Positions 43,223 to 58,000 of a stretch of DNA of 64,000 nucleotides are shown here, one piece after another. A program made the position numbers and the translations under genes. This DNA comes from Neocallimastix lanati (nom. inval.) (lineage: Eukaryota > Neocallimastigomycota > Neocallimastigomycetes > Neocallimastigales > Neocallimastigaceae), in contig JACVTC010000166.1 in NCBI GenBank assembly GCA_016946835.1, positions 280,420-344,419 on the forward strand, read 5' to 3'. The notes under the pieces were generated by a model. It was not told the DNA's origin. It searched no databases and saw nothing but the letters and a program-made list of their open reading frames with translations. Within the stretch, counting starts at the first letter, position 1; each line of letters begins with the position of its first letter.

Positions 43223-46020
43223 GTAATAAATAATAAGTAATTAAAAAAGACATAAATAATATTTAATATTATTATTATTAAATATTAATAAATATTAATT
43301 AACAATTAATAAAAAAGACATAATAAATAATAATTAATTAAAAAAGACATAAATAATATTTTATTTTATTATTATTAAATATTAATAAATAATAATTAAT
43401 AATTAATAAAAAAGACGTAATAAATAATATATAGTAAAAAAACATAATAAATAATAAATAAAAAGTAATTAAAAAAGACATAAATAGTATTTAATATTAT
43501 TGTTAAATAATAAATAAATAATAAATAATATTTGAATAATAAATATTATAGCTAGATATTTATGTGATATTAAGGAGTTTTGTAATATATTTTTAATATA
43601 TATATTATCAAGTATATGACCTATGACCAATAATATATATTTGTGTAATCTTAATAAAACAACTATAAATGTTTTAAAAGATATTTTCATTAACAGTAAC
43701 TCCTTATCAATACAAGTAACAAGATTATTATTTCTAAAAAATAATAAATAATAAATAATAATAAATTAATAATAGATAAATGAATGAGTATTATTATATT
43801 TTGTTCTATTTTATTATTAGACTTGATAGTTATCTCGTATAACTTTATAAATATAAAAAATATTATTTAATTAAATAGAAAAAAAAATAATTAATAAGTA
43901 ATAATAGATAAATAATAAATAATAAAAGTTAAATAATGAGGATATAAAATTATTTTTTTTTTAGTAATACTGAATAATATCCATAAATATTAAATAATAA
44001 AAATTAAATGTTAAAAAGTTATAGATGAATATAAACTATTAGAATTATTTTAATAAAAAGTAAATAAATTATAAATAGTAAATAAATATTAAATAGTGAA
44101 TTTTGATAAATGTTATTTCATAAAAAAAAATTATTATCTATTTTAATAATGATTAAAATGAAAACTGAAAGTGAAGTAAGAAAGCAAAAATTTAAAAAGT
44201 TTACATTTTTTAATGAATTTTCATTTATTATTTCATGATGTAAGATCTGACAAAGGCTCTAACCCAAAGTCTTATGAAAACATTAAAAAATTCTATTTCA
44301 TAAAACGGAACGTTGATTTTTCTTTTTTTGTAATTTAATTTAAATTCACCAAATTTTTAATCTTTTTAAATTTAAGAAAAAAAAAATGAAATTGGACGGA
44401 GTTTCTACTTATTATTCCTAATCTTTTCATACCAGTTAGGAGTAGGGGAATAGGAACTGAAATGGAAAAATTTTTCCGAAGTATAAATGTTCACAGTATG
44501 ATGCTATCGCACCTAACACATAAGGAAAAAAGAAGGAGATTTTTATTTTTTTTTGGGTTTTTTTTATTTATGTTTTTAATTATATACAAAATAAAAACTT
44601 TATTTTTATTTTATGTATAATTAAATATTAAATATTATTAAGTTAATTATTATTATTATATTTTTTGATATAAACAAAATATTCAAAAACGAATTAAACC
44701 TAAAAAAATAAAGTAAAGAAAAAAAAGTTATAAACTTATATAATTATATTTATTTCAAAAAAAAAATAAATAAAAAAAAATTACAATCTATTAATAAACT
44801 TGAAAGCATTTCCAACCTATAAACGTTAAGCATTAATAAAATGTTGGGTTGGAAATATTTCTGGTATGATAAATAATTTTAAAAAAAAAATAGATCATTA
44901 AAAATTTAATTATAAGTACTTCTATGAAAAAATAGAAGAAAAAAAATTTCTTTTTTATTATTTATTAATTTTTATTTCTGGTATGAAACATAAAATAAAA
45001 AAAAATAATAATAAAAAAAAAAAAGATATATTTATTATTATATAATTTATATTAAATGTATTTTATATAATATTACTTTTTGATAAATTGAAGTTTAATA
45101 AAAAAATATTAAAATTTAGTAAAATTAAAAATAGAAATGAATGATGGTGGATGAATAATAAAATTATGAATAAATAGTAGTTCTATATATAAATGAAAAA
45201 ACAACACTAATTAATAAAAAATAGTAATATAAAAGCATAAACAAATATAGTTTAAATAAATTTAATAAATAATATAAATGAACAAAAATATAATTTTAAT
45301 AAAATTATTAGATATATAATAATTGAACAAATAAATAGAAATTTAATAAATAATATAAATGAACAATAATATAATTTTAATAAAATTATTAAAATTATTA
45401 GATATATAATAAATGAACAAATAAATAGAAATTTAATAAATATGTTAAAAAATTAAATGAATAAATCAATAAAAGTTTGATAAATTAAAATTATAATTTA
45501 AAAAAAATTCTTATAGATATATAAATAATAATAAAAATAATAAATAAAATTTATAATTAATTTAGATGAATAAATATATTCAATAAAATCAATAAATAAT
45601 ATAAATGAATAAATAATTATAATGCTGATAAATTTTAAAATTTTCAATTTGAAATAGTTATAAATATATAAAAGAATGAATAAATAGAATTTGAATAAAT
45701 AAATTAAATTAAATAAAAAAAATCAATGGAATATAAATACAATTTGAGTATAATTTAAATGTACAAATAAATTAGAAATAAATTTATTAATTAATATAAA
45801 TGGATATAAATGGATAAATAAATAATTATTTAAAGAAATATAATAAATAAAAATAAATAAATAAAAATTATTTAAATAAAAGATTAGATATAAAAAAAAA
45901 TTGAAATATTTATATTAAATAATTATAAAATATTATTATTAATCATTATATTTATTTTGTACTATATATATATAAATAGTTTATATTTCATACTATTATT
46001 ATATCAATTGCAAGATGTTT
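43223..46020. other. Low-complexity A+T-rich region with a possible solo LTR and a small inverted-repeat unit
   Basis: 43223-43535 is made of repeating TAATAAATAA and AAAAAAGACATAAATA-type strings. About 43540-43738 resembles family C LTRs (GACCAATAATA near the middle, ATTATTATTTCTAAAA at the end). 44425-44988 is bounded by TTTCATACCAG and its complement and holds a 10-bp hairpin ATTTCCAACC (44807-44816) with GGTTGGAAAT (44846-44855). The rest to 46020 is AT-rich repeats of AAATGAATAAATA type. No gene seen. Confidence 0.4.
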
Positions 46021-46076
46021 TAGCTGGTAAATAATTGACTTTTTTCAAAACAAATATATTATAAAACTTTATTAAT

Positions 46077-49000
46077 ATGAGTTTTTTTCAACTAATCTAT
46101 TTAAAAAAATTATATAAATATATAATTCAAATCTTCATTAAAAATGTACTATATAATATGTATAAAATTAATATAGAATTAGAACAATGTAGTAATGGTA
46201 TAGATCTAACTAATTGCACGTCTGAAACAGATGAGTCAAGTGATACTATTTATACTCTTACAAATTGTATTTCTGGTGATTTTATATATAGAATAACTGA
46301 TGAGAACACATGCCATTCAAAATTAACTTCGGGTGTTCATGTATTTGTCCCAGGCAAATTTGATATAAATGAGGAAGAAGTAATTAAAAATATAGAAATA
46401 GATCTAACAAGTGATAATACAATTAATCATGAAGAAGTTTTAAGTGGTAGTATATATATTTGCTCAACTTTGGGATGTACTAAAACTACTGGTTATATTA
46501 AGATTAAAGCAGTTTATATATTAACAACTGAAGAACCAACTGATTGGAAAAATGAATATAAAAATAAGTATTTTACGGCCGTTGTTGGTGAAAAAAAATT
46601 TAAACAAAATGAAACATTTAAGGCTAATACTTGGACGAAAGGGTTTATTTATAGAAAAGAGGAAGATGTATATTACTCTTTAAATAAAGACGGCAGTATT
46701 TCCAAAATTGATAAAGATACTAATGAGTTATGTCATAAGAACTCAATAGGTAAACTTGATTCAAATGGGAGTGTATGTTTAGGAATGAATCCTTCTGGAT
46801 CATCAGTAATTCTTGCATTTGCATCTGGAAATGATGAAGAATATATTCTAACTAATCCATCATCTGATTCGATATTTTCTATTTCATCAGAAAATGATGG
46901 TATTATATTGAAACAAACCCCTAACGTAATATATCATGATATTTCCCAAAGTGGTAAATTAAATTTTATTATTATTATTTTTTTTAAACTAATAATATTA
47001 AAAAACTTTTTAATAGATTTTTTGTTAATTATAAAATATTTTTCATTACCAATATAAAAATTTATTTATTAGTTTTTTTAATTTAATCATTATTTATATT
47101 ATACTATATTTTTTTTATATTCTCTCTTAACTAACAAATTATTTTTTTATTTAAAAATATATATATATATATAGTTGAAAATACAGTAATAATAGATACA
47201 GACACTAAAAAAAAAGCTACTCCATTAACTGATATTAATTTAAATAATTCTGAACTAAGTAAATATTATATTTATAAATGTGAAGGTGGCTACTGTAAAA
47301 AAGTAACTGGACATAATGTTGTTAATGTCATTACTATGGAAAGAATTGATCTTGCCCTTACCACAACAAACTCTATTGATTCAATAATAAAATATTTAGC
47401 AATACTGAATTGTGATAGTAATTCCTGTAAAAGAACTTTTGGTTATTTCAAGACAAGTGATAATAATTATTATTCTGTTCCATATATAGGATTTGAAAAC
47501 AATGATGAATATCAATTAATAAATAATTGTGGTACAAATATCGGTGGACTCATGACTGGAGAAAAATTTTGTCAAGGACTTAATGAAATTGATCAAGCAA
47601 TGACAGATGGACAATCATATATCATATCAGCGAATTCTCAAACTATATTTTCTGATGAAATAGAAGGAAAAAGTTTAGTGATTTCAGCAACGTCCAATAC
47701 TCTTATCTATAATGGTCTCAGTGCAAATGAGGGAATACAACTATTTGGAAGTGGTGTATTGATTTCAACTACGGAAACAATTAATACTAAAGACGAAGAA
47801 AAATTAGTACTTTATTACTGTAATACAAATGGTATTTGTCATTCCTTAAAAGGCTATATAAAAGATAGTCAAAATAATTATTATAAAGTTGAAGGTAATG
47901 AATCAGAAAAAATTGATGTTGATGATAGTGATTATGCATATAAGGAATGTACCAAAGAAACTGCGGGTAATTTAATTTCAGACAAGAAGTTATGTCTAGG
48001 AAATGAGAGTGTTGATTTTATAAATGAAGATACTAAAATAGAATATTATATTTATAATAAAGGTGGTCAATATTTATTTGTTAGAGGAGTAAAGAATATG
48101 TTTACAATAGAAGAATTTAATGGTTCAGGTAAGCCAGAATAAATAAGTAAATAATATATGTAAAAAATGAAAAATCATAATTTTTAAAATAGAGCAATTA
48201 ATAAATTCTATTAAAATATGAAAATAAAAATTAGAAAGGAAACGTATTTGTAGTAAAAAAATAATTAAAATAAATGAAAGAAAGAATTTTGAATATATAA
48301 ATAATATTATATTATATATTTTTACAAAAAAATAAAAAGAAAAGTAAAATATAAAAAAAAATTGAAATTAGTTATATATATAAATATAAAGTTATATATA
48401 ATATAGTGAGTAAAAAAGTCAGAACGAAAGTGAATTTAATAAATTATTAAAATTAGATATAAAAATTAGAAAAAGAAAGAAAAGAGTTGAATAAAAAAAT
48501 TATAATATTATATAGAATTAAAATAAGGAAAAAAGTGAAAAAAAGAAAAAATTGATTAAAAAAAATTAAATAATTTTTATTATATTAAAAATAGTAAATT
48601 TGAATATACAAATATATATAATATACTTATAATAATATTATTTTTATTTTTAGAATTTTTTTTAGTAAAAATTAATAATATTAATTATTCTTTTGTACTT
48701 CTTAAATATTATATCTAATTTCAATAGTTCATCTTGAAAAATTTAATGCTATCAATACAGAAGATGTAACAAGAATAGCTATAGAAAATGAAAATGCTAA
48801 TGATTTAGCAAGCATCATTACAAATTTAACACTTTTCAATTGTGATACCGAAAAAGGAATTTGTAGACAAACCTATGGTTATATTAAATCAACGGATTCC
48901 AAGTATTTTTCATTTGATGTAGATGAATCAAATGCTAATACAGAAGTTGTTTTCACTTCATCAAAATGTAGTGACTCTTCTGATATAGGAACATTGCAAT

Positions 49001-52000
49001 CCAATGGATATTTATGTCTTATTAATGATTCCAGTGATCCTAAAACAGATAGTATGACTAATGGTAATAAATATGTTATAAGTGTCAGTGCCAATAACAT
49101 TTTTTCAGCTTCTGCTGGAAATATTGTTATTAGTGCAACCAATTATGACTTCTACTATGATAATCTCTATGATGTAAGCGATGGCAAAAATGTAGTACTC
49201 ACTGATGCGGATACAAAAATTACAGAAATTACAGAAATTACTGATGTAACCAAATTGAAAGCTTATCTTTGTAATACTTTTGGTATATGTTCTCAAGTTG
49301 ATGGTTTTATGGAAAAAAATAACAAATACTATGAGATAGGTAATACTGGTACAAATGAAATTGATTCAGAAGATTTGAAAGAATCCTGTTCAACTAATAT
49401 TAATAGTTTACTTAAAAGTGGAAAGCTTTGTATTACTGAATCTAATAATGATGCCATTAACTTTATAAATAATGACACTATTAGTTATTATATGACTTAT
49501 GATGGAACAAATTATAAATTAGTCATAGCTAAAAAGAATTTATTTATAGTAGCCCCCACTAGTAGTAATATATTTTAATATTTTATTTTTTATTTAATTA
49601 GAGTTTATTAATTATTTTTATTACAATTTTTTTTCTTTGAATTAATATACATTTTATTCATAATAATTATAGTTGATAATTTATATATTATTTTTTCTTA
49701 ATTATTATTAATTACTTGATAATAAATTAAACCAAATCCTAGATATATTATAAATATTTTTATATTTTATCTAATCTTTTCTTTTTGTTAATTATAATAT
49801 ATTTTAATAATAATATATAAGGCTCCGGTGGATCACTCAATTTAATTAATTTAAATGAAGCTGAAATAACGGATTTAACATCTGATACAATAATATCAGA
49901 TGATATTTCTTATTTAGCCCTTTTTAATTGTGATACCAACAATAAAATATGTAAAAGAACATATGGTTATGTTAAAGATAATTCTAATAAATACTATGAA
50001 ATTCATTCTAGTGGTGTTAATGGTAAAGTTGAAAGTGTAACTTCATGTATAGAAACTGATGTTGGAAAGTTAGACATATCATCAGGAAATCTTTGTCTTA
50101 AAGACTCTAATTCAATTGGAACATTAACAGATTCAGAATCATATGTTATGTCCAATGGTAGTGGATCTGTATTTTCCCAAGAGCAAGATATAAATATCTA
50201 TATTTCTTCCACAGCTAATGCTTTTTATCATGATAAATTTGTAGATGGTAGGTTTATATATTATTTAATGTCCTTTTTTTTTTAAAAAAAAAAAAAAAAA
50301 AACTTTTACTCTATATATTTCTTACTTTTTCATTTTTGAAAGTAATTTAATAATAAAATTATAGTATTAAATTAAAAAAGAATTATGAAAAACAAATTAA
50401 AAAAAAGTATTTTAAAAAAAAAGAGTTAGATAAAAAATAAAATTAGAGCTAAAATCAATGTTATAAAAAGATTTTATAAAATAAAAGAAGGAAATTAAGA
50501 GATTTAATTATAAAAATATTTATAATTAAAGAAATAGTATATGGAATTATTTGAAATATAATAATAAAAAAAAATAATAATTAATAATAAAAAAAAAAAT
50601 AAAGCTAAAGAAAAAAAAAGAACTAATAATGATAATAATAAAAAATAAACTTAAAAAAAAAAAAAGAATCAGTAATGATAATAATAAAAAATAAACTTAA
50701 AAAAAAAAGAACTAGTAATGATAATAATAAAAAATAAACTCAAAAAAAAAAAAAAAGAACTAGTAATGATAATAAAAAATAGACTTAAAAAAAAAAGAAT
50801 TAGTAATGATAATAATAAAAAATAAACTTAAAAAAAAAAGAACTAGTAATGATAATAATAAAAAATAAACTTAAAAAAAAAAAAAAAAAGAATTAGTAAT
50901 GATAATAATAAAAAATAAACTTAAAAAAAAAAGAACTAGTAATGATAATAATAAAAAATAAACTTAAAAAAAAAAAGAACTAGTAATGATAATAAAAAAT
51001 AGACTTAAAAAAAAAAGAATTAGTAATGATAATAATAAAAAATAAACTTAAAAAAAAAAGAACTAGTAATGATAATAAAAAATAGACTTAAAAAAAAAGA
51101 ACTAGTAATGATAATAATTAATTATTTATGATTAATTATGATTATTAACATTTATAACCACCAAAATATATATATATATATATATATTGATGAAATATGA
51201 AGCCCAGATTTAATATAATAAAAAATAAACTTAAAAAAAAAAAAAAAGAACTAGTAATGATAATAAAAAATAGAATTAAAAAAAAAAAAAAAAAAAAAAT
51301 TAAAAAAAATTAATATGAAAAAAAAATCATATAAAATAATTAAGTAAATAGAAACAAATAATAGATAAAAATAGTTAGAAAACAATTTTAAAAAAAAGAG
51401 TAGAACTAAAGAAAAAAGAAGTAGTATAATAAATAAATTAAAAAAAATTTAAAGGAATTAAAAGATAGAATTAAGGAAAAAAGAACTAAACAAAATAATT
51501 AAAAATAAAGAAATAATGGACATAAAAAATTTAAAAATTTAAAAAATTATTAAAAAAAATTATGTCCATAATAAAAATGAGAAAAATGATTAATTCCATT
51601 TTTATTTTTGAAAAATTTTTAATTAGTTATTTTTAATTAATATTAGATATAATAAATAAGAAATTAGTTCCTTTTTTTTTTCCTCGTCAATTTCTTTATT
51701 GTTTAATCTATTATTTTTTAATAGTAATTTGTTTGAATTTTTGTTTAAATAAATAATAAAAAAAGTTTTAAAAGAAATTATAATAATATTTTTATTCTAA
51801 TTTTTTATAATATATATTTTTTCCGAGTAGTTTCAACAGATGGTGGTGTAAAATTATTCCAATCTAATAAATTAATTAGCCCCAATTCCATTAGTAGTAA
51901 TGAAGTGTTATCCTTGTATATCTGTAATACAGAAGGTATATGTTTTTCAGCTGATGGTTATGCAAAAAAAGATAATGATTATTATAATATTGGAATTAAT

Positions 52001-55000
52001 GGCTATGATAAAATGGAAGACAGTCATTTTGTTGATGAATGTTCACAATCGAGTATTGGTAAATTAAATTCGAATCAAAAATTTTGTACTGGAGGTACAG
52101 ATAGTGAAAATTACCCAGATGAAGTAAAAAATTACATTATTTATGAAGTTAACACTAAACCTATATTAGTGAAAACTGCATCAGGACTGATCGCAAAAGT
52201 AGAAATAACAGGTAAATAAGATGTAATATTGATAAAATATTTATTTATTTCAAAATTTATAAATACGAGAAAAAATTAATTTTTTACAATTATTTTTCTT
52301 TTTAAGAACTCGTTTTTTTTATCTTTACCTATATTTTTTAATTTTATTTAAATTTATTTTTACTATATTTTATTTTAGTTATTTCAAATATTTTAAATAT
52401 TTTAGATATTTTATTTTCAGTAAACTGTTATTTTATATTTTATTTTTTAGTTTTCTAAAAAATTTCTTTAAAATTATTCAATATCTATTATTGTATTTAC
52501 AATTACAATCATATTTATTTATTTAATTATATATAATTAATTTATTTTTAAACGTTATTTAGAGCACCCTTATGATGGTCTCAATATTTATTTGATCGAA
52601 AGTACGATATCGAAATTTAAATCTTTTGATAAAGAAATTAAAACAGAAACTCTGACAAATCTCTTTTTTTTCAATTGTAACCTCAGTGGGACCGTTAAAA
52701 AATGTCAACAAACCTATGGTTATTTGAGAGGAGCAAATACCATTTATGAAATAAATTCCGATGGAACTAAATCAGCTATTACATCAGAAAACTGTACTTC
52801 TGGAACAATTGGAAGCATTGCTTCTGAAACAGTCAATAATGCTACATCAAATAAATTTTGTCTAAATACTGAATCTAAGAATGTTGATTTCACAAATGAA
52901 GGTATATATGTTATTGATACCGTTGCTAATAATGTATTTACTGATAGTACTAACAATTCGATTGTAACCAATTCCACATCCAATGTTATCTTCTATGATA
53001 ATTTCTATAGAGGTAATGAAATTTTACTCACCGCTTCCAATATTGTTATTGAAGTTGGAGATATAACTACAGAAAATGATACAAAATTAAAAGTTTATAG
53101 CTGTGAAATTTCAGGTATTTGTAGTCTAGAAGGAGGTTTTGTTACCAATGGAAGTGGAAACTACTATTCCATAAGTAAAGATAGTCAATCCAATAAAATT
53201 GACCAATTAGAAAATTCTTGCAATGGCAATATTGGTGAATTAATCACAGAAGGAAAACTATGTATTAATGATAATGACAATGAAGCTGTCGCATTCTTAA
53301 CTAATACTAATGAAAAAAAAAATTATATTGTTAAAGGAAAAGAAGGGGAAATAAGTAGTTTAAAATTTATTACTTCAATACAAAATATGTTTTTGATAAG
53401 TAGTATTGAAGGTAATTATTTATAGAAATTTTTAATTTTGACGAATATAAAAGAATTAATAATACTTTTTTTACTTAATATTTGAAATTATTGTTAAATT
53501 TTATTTTTATTCAATTTTTTTTATATGCAATTTTTTTTATAAATAATATAATATTTAAAAATCCAAGGTCTTACGAAAGGAGTAAATTTAGTGAATAATA
53601 GAATTTCAAAGAAAGTGGAACCAACTGATGACAATTTAGATATACCAAATCTTGGACTATACTATTGTATTGAAATTAATAATAGTTCAGATTTATCTTG
53701 TAAAAAAACTACTGGTTATATTAAAATTATTGATAATGGTAATCAAAATTTTTATTCTATTGGCTGGAATGGTAATAATGATTTTGTTACTCCAAACAAT
53801 TTGTGTTCACCTGGTTTAGTTGGACAATTAGGACCTTCAGATAAGCTTTGTCTTGGTAGTTTTGAAGGGGAATTAAGCCAAACAGATCAATCAATAACTT
53901 ATATAATAAAACCTCCCATCTCTGGTTCTGTATTTTCAAACTTATCAGATGAAAATATTTTAATTTACGCTGATACTAATTCTTTTGTTTTTGAAAATAT
54001 TGTTAATAGTAAGTCCCATTTATTTTTATATTGTTTTTTTCATTTTATAATATTTTTATTTTTATTTCAATTTCTTATAGTTTTAGTATCTTTTTATTCA
54101 AAACAATTTAAAAAAAATTAAAATATGAAATAGTTAAAAAAATTAAATAAATAAGATTTAAATATTTTTAAAAATAATAATACCTAAAGAAAAAATATAA
54201 TTATGTTTTTGTTTGATAATACTTTTTATATTAATAATTTTTATATATATATATTTTTAATAGTTTCAGACAATCATGGTGTGAAATTATTTGATTCCAA
54301 TAAATTAATCGACACTAATGATACTCCTTCTTCTGAAAGTGTCTTATCTCTTTATATCTGTAAATCTGAAGGTGTTTGTACTCTGGCGGAAGGTTATACA
54401 AATATTAATAGCAAATATTATAAAATTCAAGCTTCAGAGTCATCAGAAATGATTGAGAGTGATTATATAGATAGTTGTTCATTAAGTAATGCTGGTAAAT
54501 TAGAAAAAACTGAAAGAAAATTTTGTATTGGTGATATTGATAGCATACCATTCCCAACAAGTTATAAAAATTATATTATTAACGAAGATGGAACATATAA
54601 ATTTGTCAAAACTATAGAAAATATAATTGCTAAAATATCATTGAAAGGTAAATAATATTTATTTTTACATATATGATATTATAGTACTAATTATAAATAT
54701 TAAATATACAAATAAAAAAGTATTACTTTAAGCTTAGAAAAAAGAAAAAAAGAAAATAATTATTATTGTTATTTTTTTAAATTATCAAATTTTATTATAA
54801 TCAAATAATAATAATAATATAAAAAATAATGAAAAATATAATTACTTAGAATTTTGATTTATTTAAATTTTTATTTTTAATTTTATTTTCTAAACTTTTT
54901 TAAAATTAATGAACACTGTTAACATTTTAATAATTAACAATTGATATTATAATATATTATAATTTAATAGATAACGATGGCAATAGTATAATAGATGAAA

Positions 55001-58000
55001 GTCATCTAGAGGATTTAAATTTGATTGATTGTGAAAAAGCAAAAATTATTAACATATCTGATGATAATTTAAAAGCTTCTCTATTAACTCCCAATATTAG
55101 TAATTTGGCCCTTTTTAGATGTGAAAATAATGATAAGATATGTAAACAGACTTATGGTTATTTGGTTTCCAGTGATGTTGATGATGAAAAAATATATTAT
55201 TCTTTTGCTGTTGATGCTACAAATGGAATTACCTTAGACAGTTTTGCTTCAGAACCAACCTGTAGTGATACGGATTTTGCAAAAATACAAAAAAATGGGG
55301 GAGAACTTTGTCTTAATAGTAATATTAAACTTTCAATAAATGATAGTAATATTTATTCTATATCAACAGAAAAAGAAAGTATATTTTCCAAAGCAAGTAC
55401 TACTAAACAAAGTGTAATTGTTAGATCAAATGGTAGAGCCTTTTATTTGGATAATTATTACAAGGAAAAAGGAGTGAATCTTTTTGTTTCCAACACTAAA
55501 AGTGAAGCAACCTTGGTGACTGATGAAAACATTAATAATACTTCACTTTGTACGTGTACCAGAGAAGGTATTTGTACTGACATTGAAGGTTATATCAAAC
55601 ATGATAATACATATTATAAAATTGCAGATACTGATCAATCAGCACAAAATGAAAAGGTATCGGATGATAATTTTGGAAAAACATGCTCCTCCAGTGATGA
55701 TGGTGTAAAATTACTTTCTTATGGAAAACTTTGTCTCGGCATGGAAAGTATAGATTTCTTTTCGGAGGATAAAAAAGGATATTACATCGGTTTTTCAGGT
55801 GGTGACGCTAAATTTATACGAGCTATCAAAAATATATTTACAATAGAAGCCTTGACTGGTAATTAAATGAAAAATATATTTTTAAGCTTATACTTATTAT
55901 TAGAATTTTTACATATTAAAAAAAATGTTTTTAATAACTTCATTTAATGAAAAAAAATTATGAATAAAAATAATTTTTTATTATGATTAAAAATTCATAT
56001 TTTTATATATATAACAAATAATTAATCAGAATTAATTTATTAAAAAATAAAATATATTATTATAATTTATTTATTGTTTTAAATTAATAAATAATAGATA
56101 ACGCTCTTTCGGATGGTGCAAATTTAGTAAATGTGGAGACTACATCTATTGTGACTACACCTGCAATTGCTGATATTACCCCAGTATTAAAGAACTTGTT
56201 GTATTTTAATTGCTATATGACTAATTCAGTTTGTAAACAAACTGTGGGGTATTTAAAAGCTAATGATGCTACTACTTCTAGTGGTTATTACGCTATCTAT
56301 AATTCCAGTGATTTTAATGATGAAGTTGTGTCGTTTTGTACATCGAATAATATAGAAGAAAACGGGAAGTTGACTAATGATGGAAAACTCTGTTCAGGAA
56401 AGGTTTCGATTGAATTGAATACATCAGCTTCAAATTATATTATATCTAAACCAAATGATTCTACTCCATTTAAAAGTAATAGTGGTGAAATTATTATAGT
56501 GAGTGCCACAAATACTAATATTATTCTAAATAATCTTTATGGCGATGCAGGACCAAATCTCATTGACAAAGAAAAAATGATGGTATATAAATTACCATCA
56601 AGTATTGATGCTGATATAGTTGAAAAATTATTGCTTTTCAATTGTGGAAGAAATGGTATATGCCTTTCTAATACTGGCTACATTACCGATGGTAATAACT
56701 ATTTTGAAATAAAAAATAAAATTGAAGATACCTCTTCTACTCTTAATAAAAATAAGGAATGCACATTCAGTGAGAATATTGGGGAAATTAATAAAGGACA
56801 TGAACTTGTCATCAACACTAATGAAAGTATACCATTTCTTTCAGATAATGAAAAAGCTGACTATATTATTAAAGAAGGAACATTATTAGTTCGTGCAATT
56901 CCTGGTATTTTTTCTATTGGTAGTATTATCAATCCTTTAAATGAAAATGGATTGTATGGGGTTATACGTGATAGTGGGACCGCTTTCAAATTACCAACAC
57001 TTTCAGATGAAATTGAAGAAGGATTAAGTAGTCTGGGATTGTATGATTGTGATGAAAACAAGATTTGTAAACAAACCTATGGTTATTTAAAATCAACCAA
57101 TAATGACCCTGGTTATTATTCTTTAAGTATTGATGGTACAATTACAAGAATTGTACCAGATAGTATTTGTAATGAATTTGGTCTTATCAAAGATTGGAAA
57201 CTTTGCTTAAAAAGTAATGATTCAATTGAAGTAACTAATGGTAATATATATATAATTGATGCCACTAAGGGTAGTGTATTCAGTGAAAGTACACCAAATT
57301 CATATGTCATGTTGAAAGCAAAGTCAAATTCATTGACATTAAAAATTATGGATAATAGTTACCATGTTAGTAAAAATGATGGAAATGTTATCACAGCAGC
57401 CAGTGGAAGTGATCTTGAAAAATATAACGGAAGTGTTGGTATTTATGGATGTGAAAGAAAGTCAAGTACTTGTACATTGATATCTGGATATGCTATATAT
57501 AACTCAAAATATTATATTTTTAAAGAAAATACATTAGGAGCCACTGAGTATACGACTATAAGTGAGATTGATTCTACAAAGCCTAACTACTGCCAAAACA
57601 ATATAGGACTTATTGTCACAGAATCAAGCAAATATTATCTTTGTTTAGGAGATGAAATTAGTGTTGAACTTTCTCAGGGTAATGATGGAAATTATATTGC
57701 TTTTGAGGCTGTGGCAACTGGAAGTCCATTAGAAGCTAAAAAAATGATTAAATATTCAAATGAAAGTTCTGTTAGTTATATTGTTAATGACGAATATTTT
57801 GAAGGAAAGGATAGAAATTATGTAATTAAAGTTCCAAATTCTAATCTTAGTCCTCAAGAAAATTACTATCTCTACCTTTCAGATAATGGTAGCTACTCTC
57901 TTAATGATGAAAGAAGTATTGGAGCATATAAACAATTGAATGAAGGAAATATCTATGAAGATATTTCTTCAGAACTTTCATGTGAAGATAGCGTTTATCT

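Noticed and set aside
44200-44540. Spliceosomal snRNA candidate in a less A+T-rich stretch
   Set aside because: I looked for the conserved U1, U2, U4, U5 and U6 core motifs and found none.
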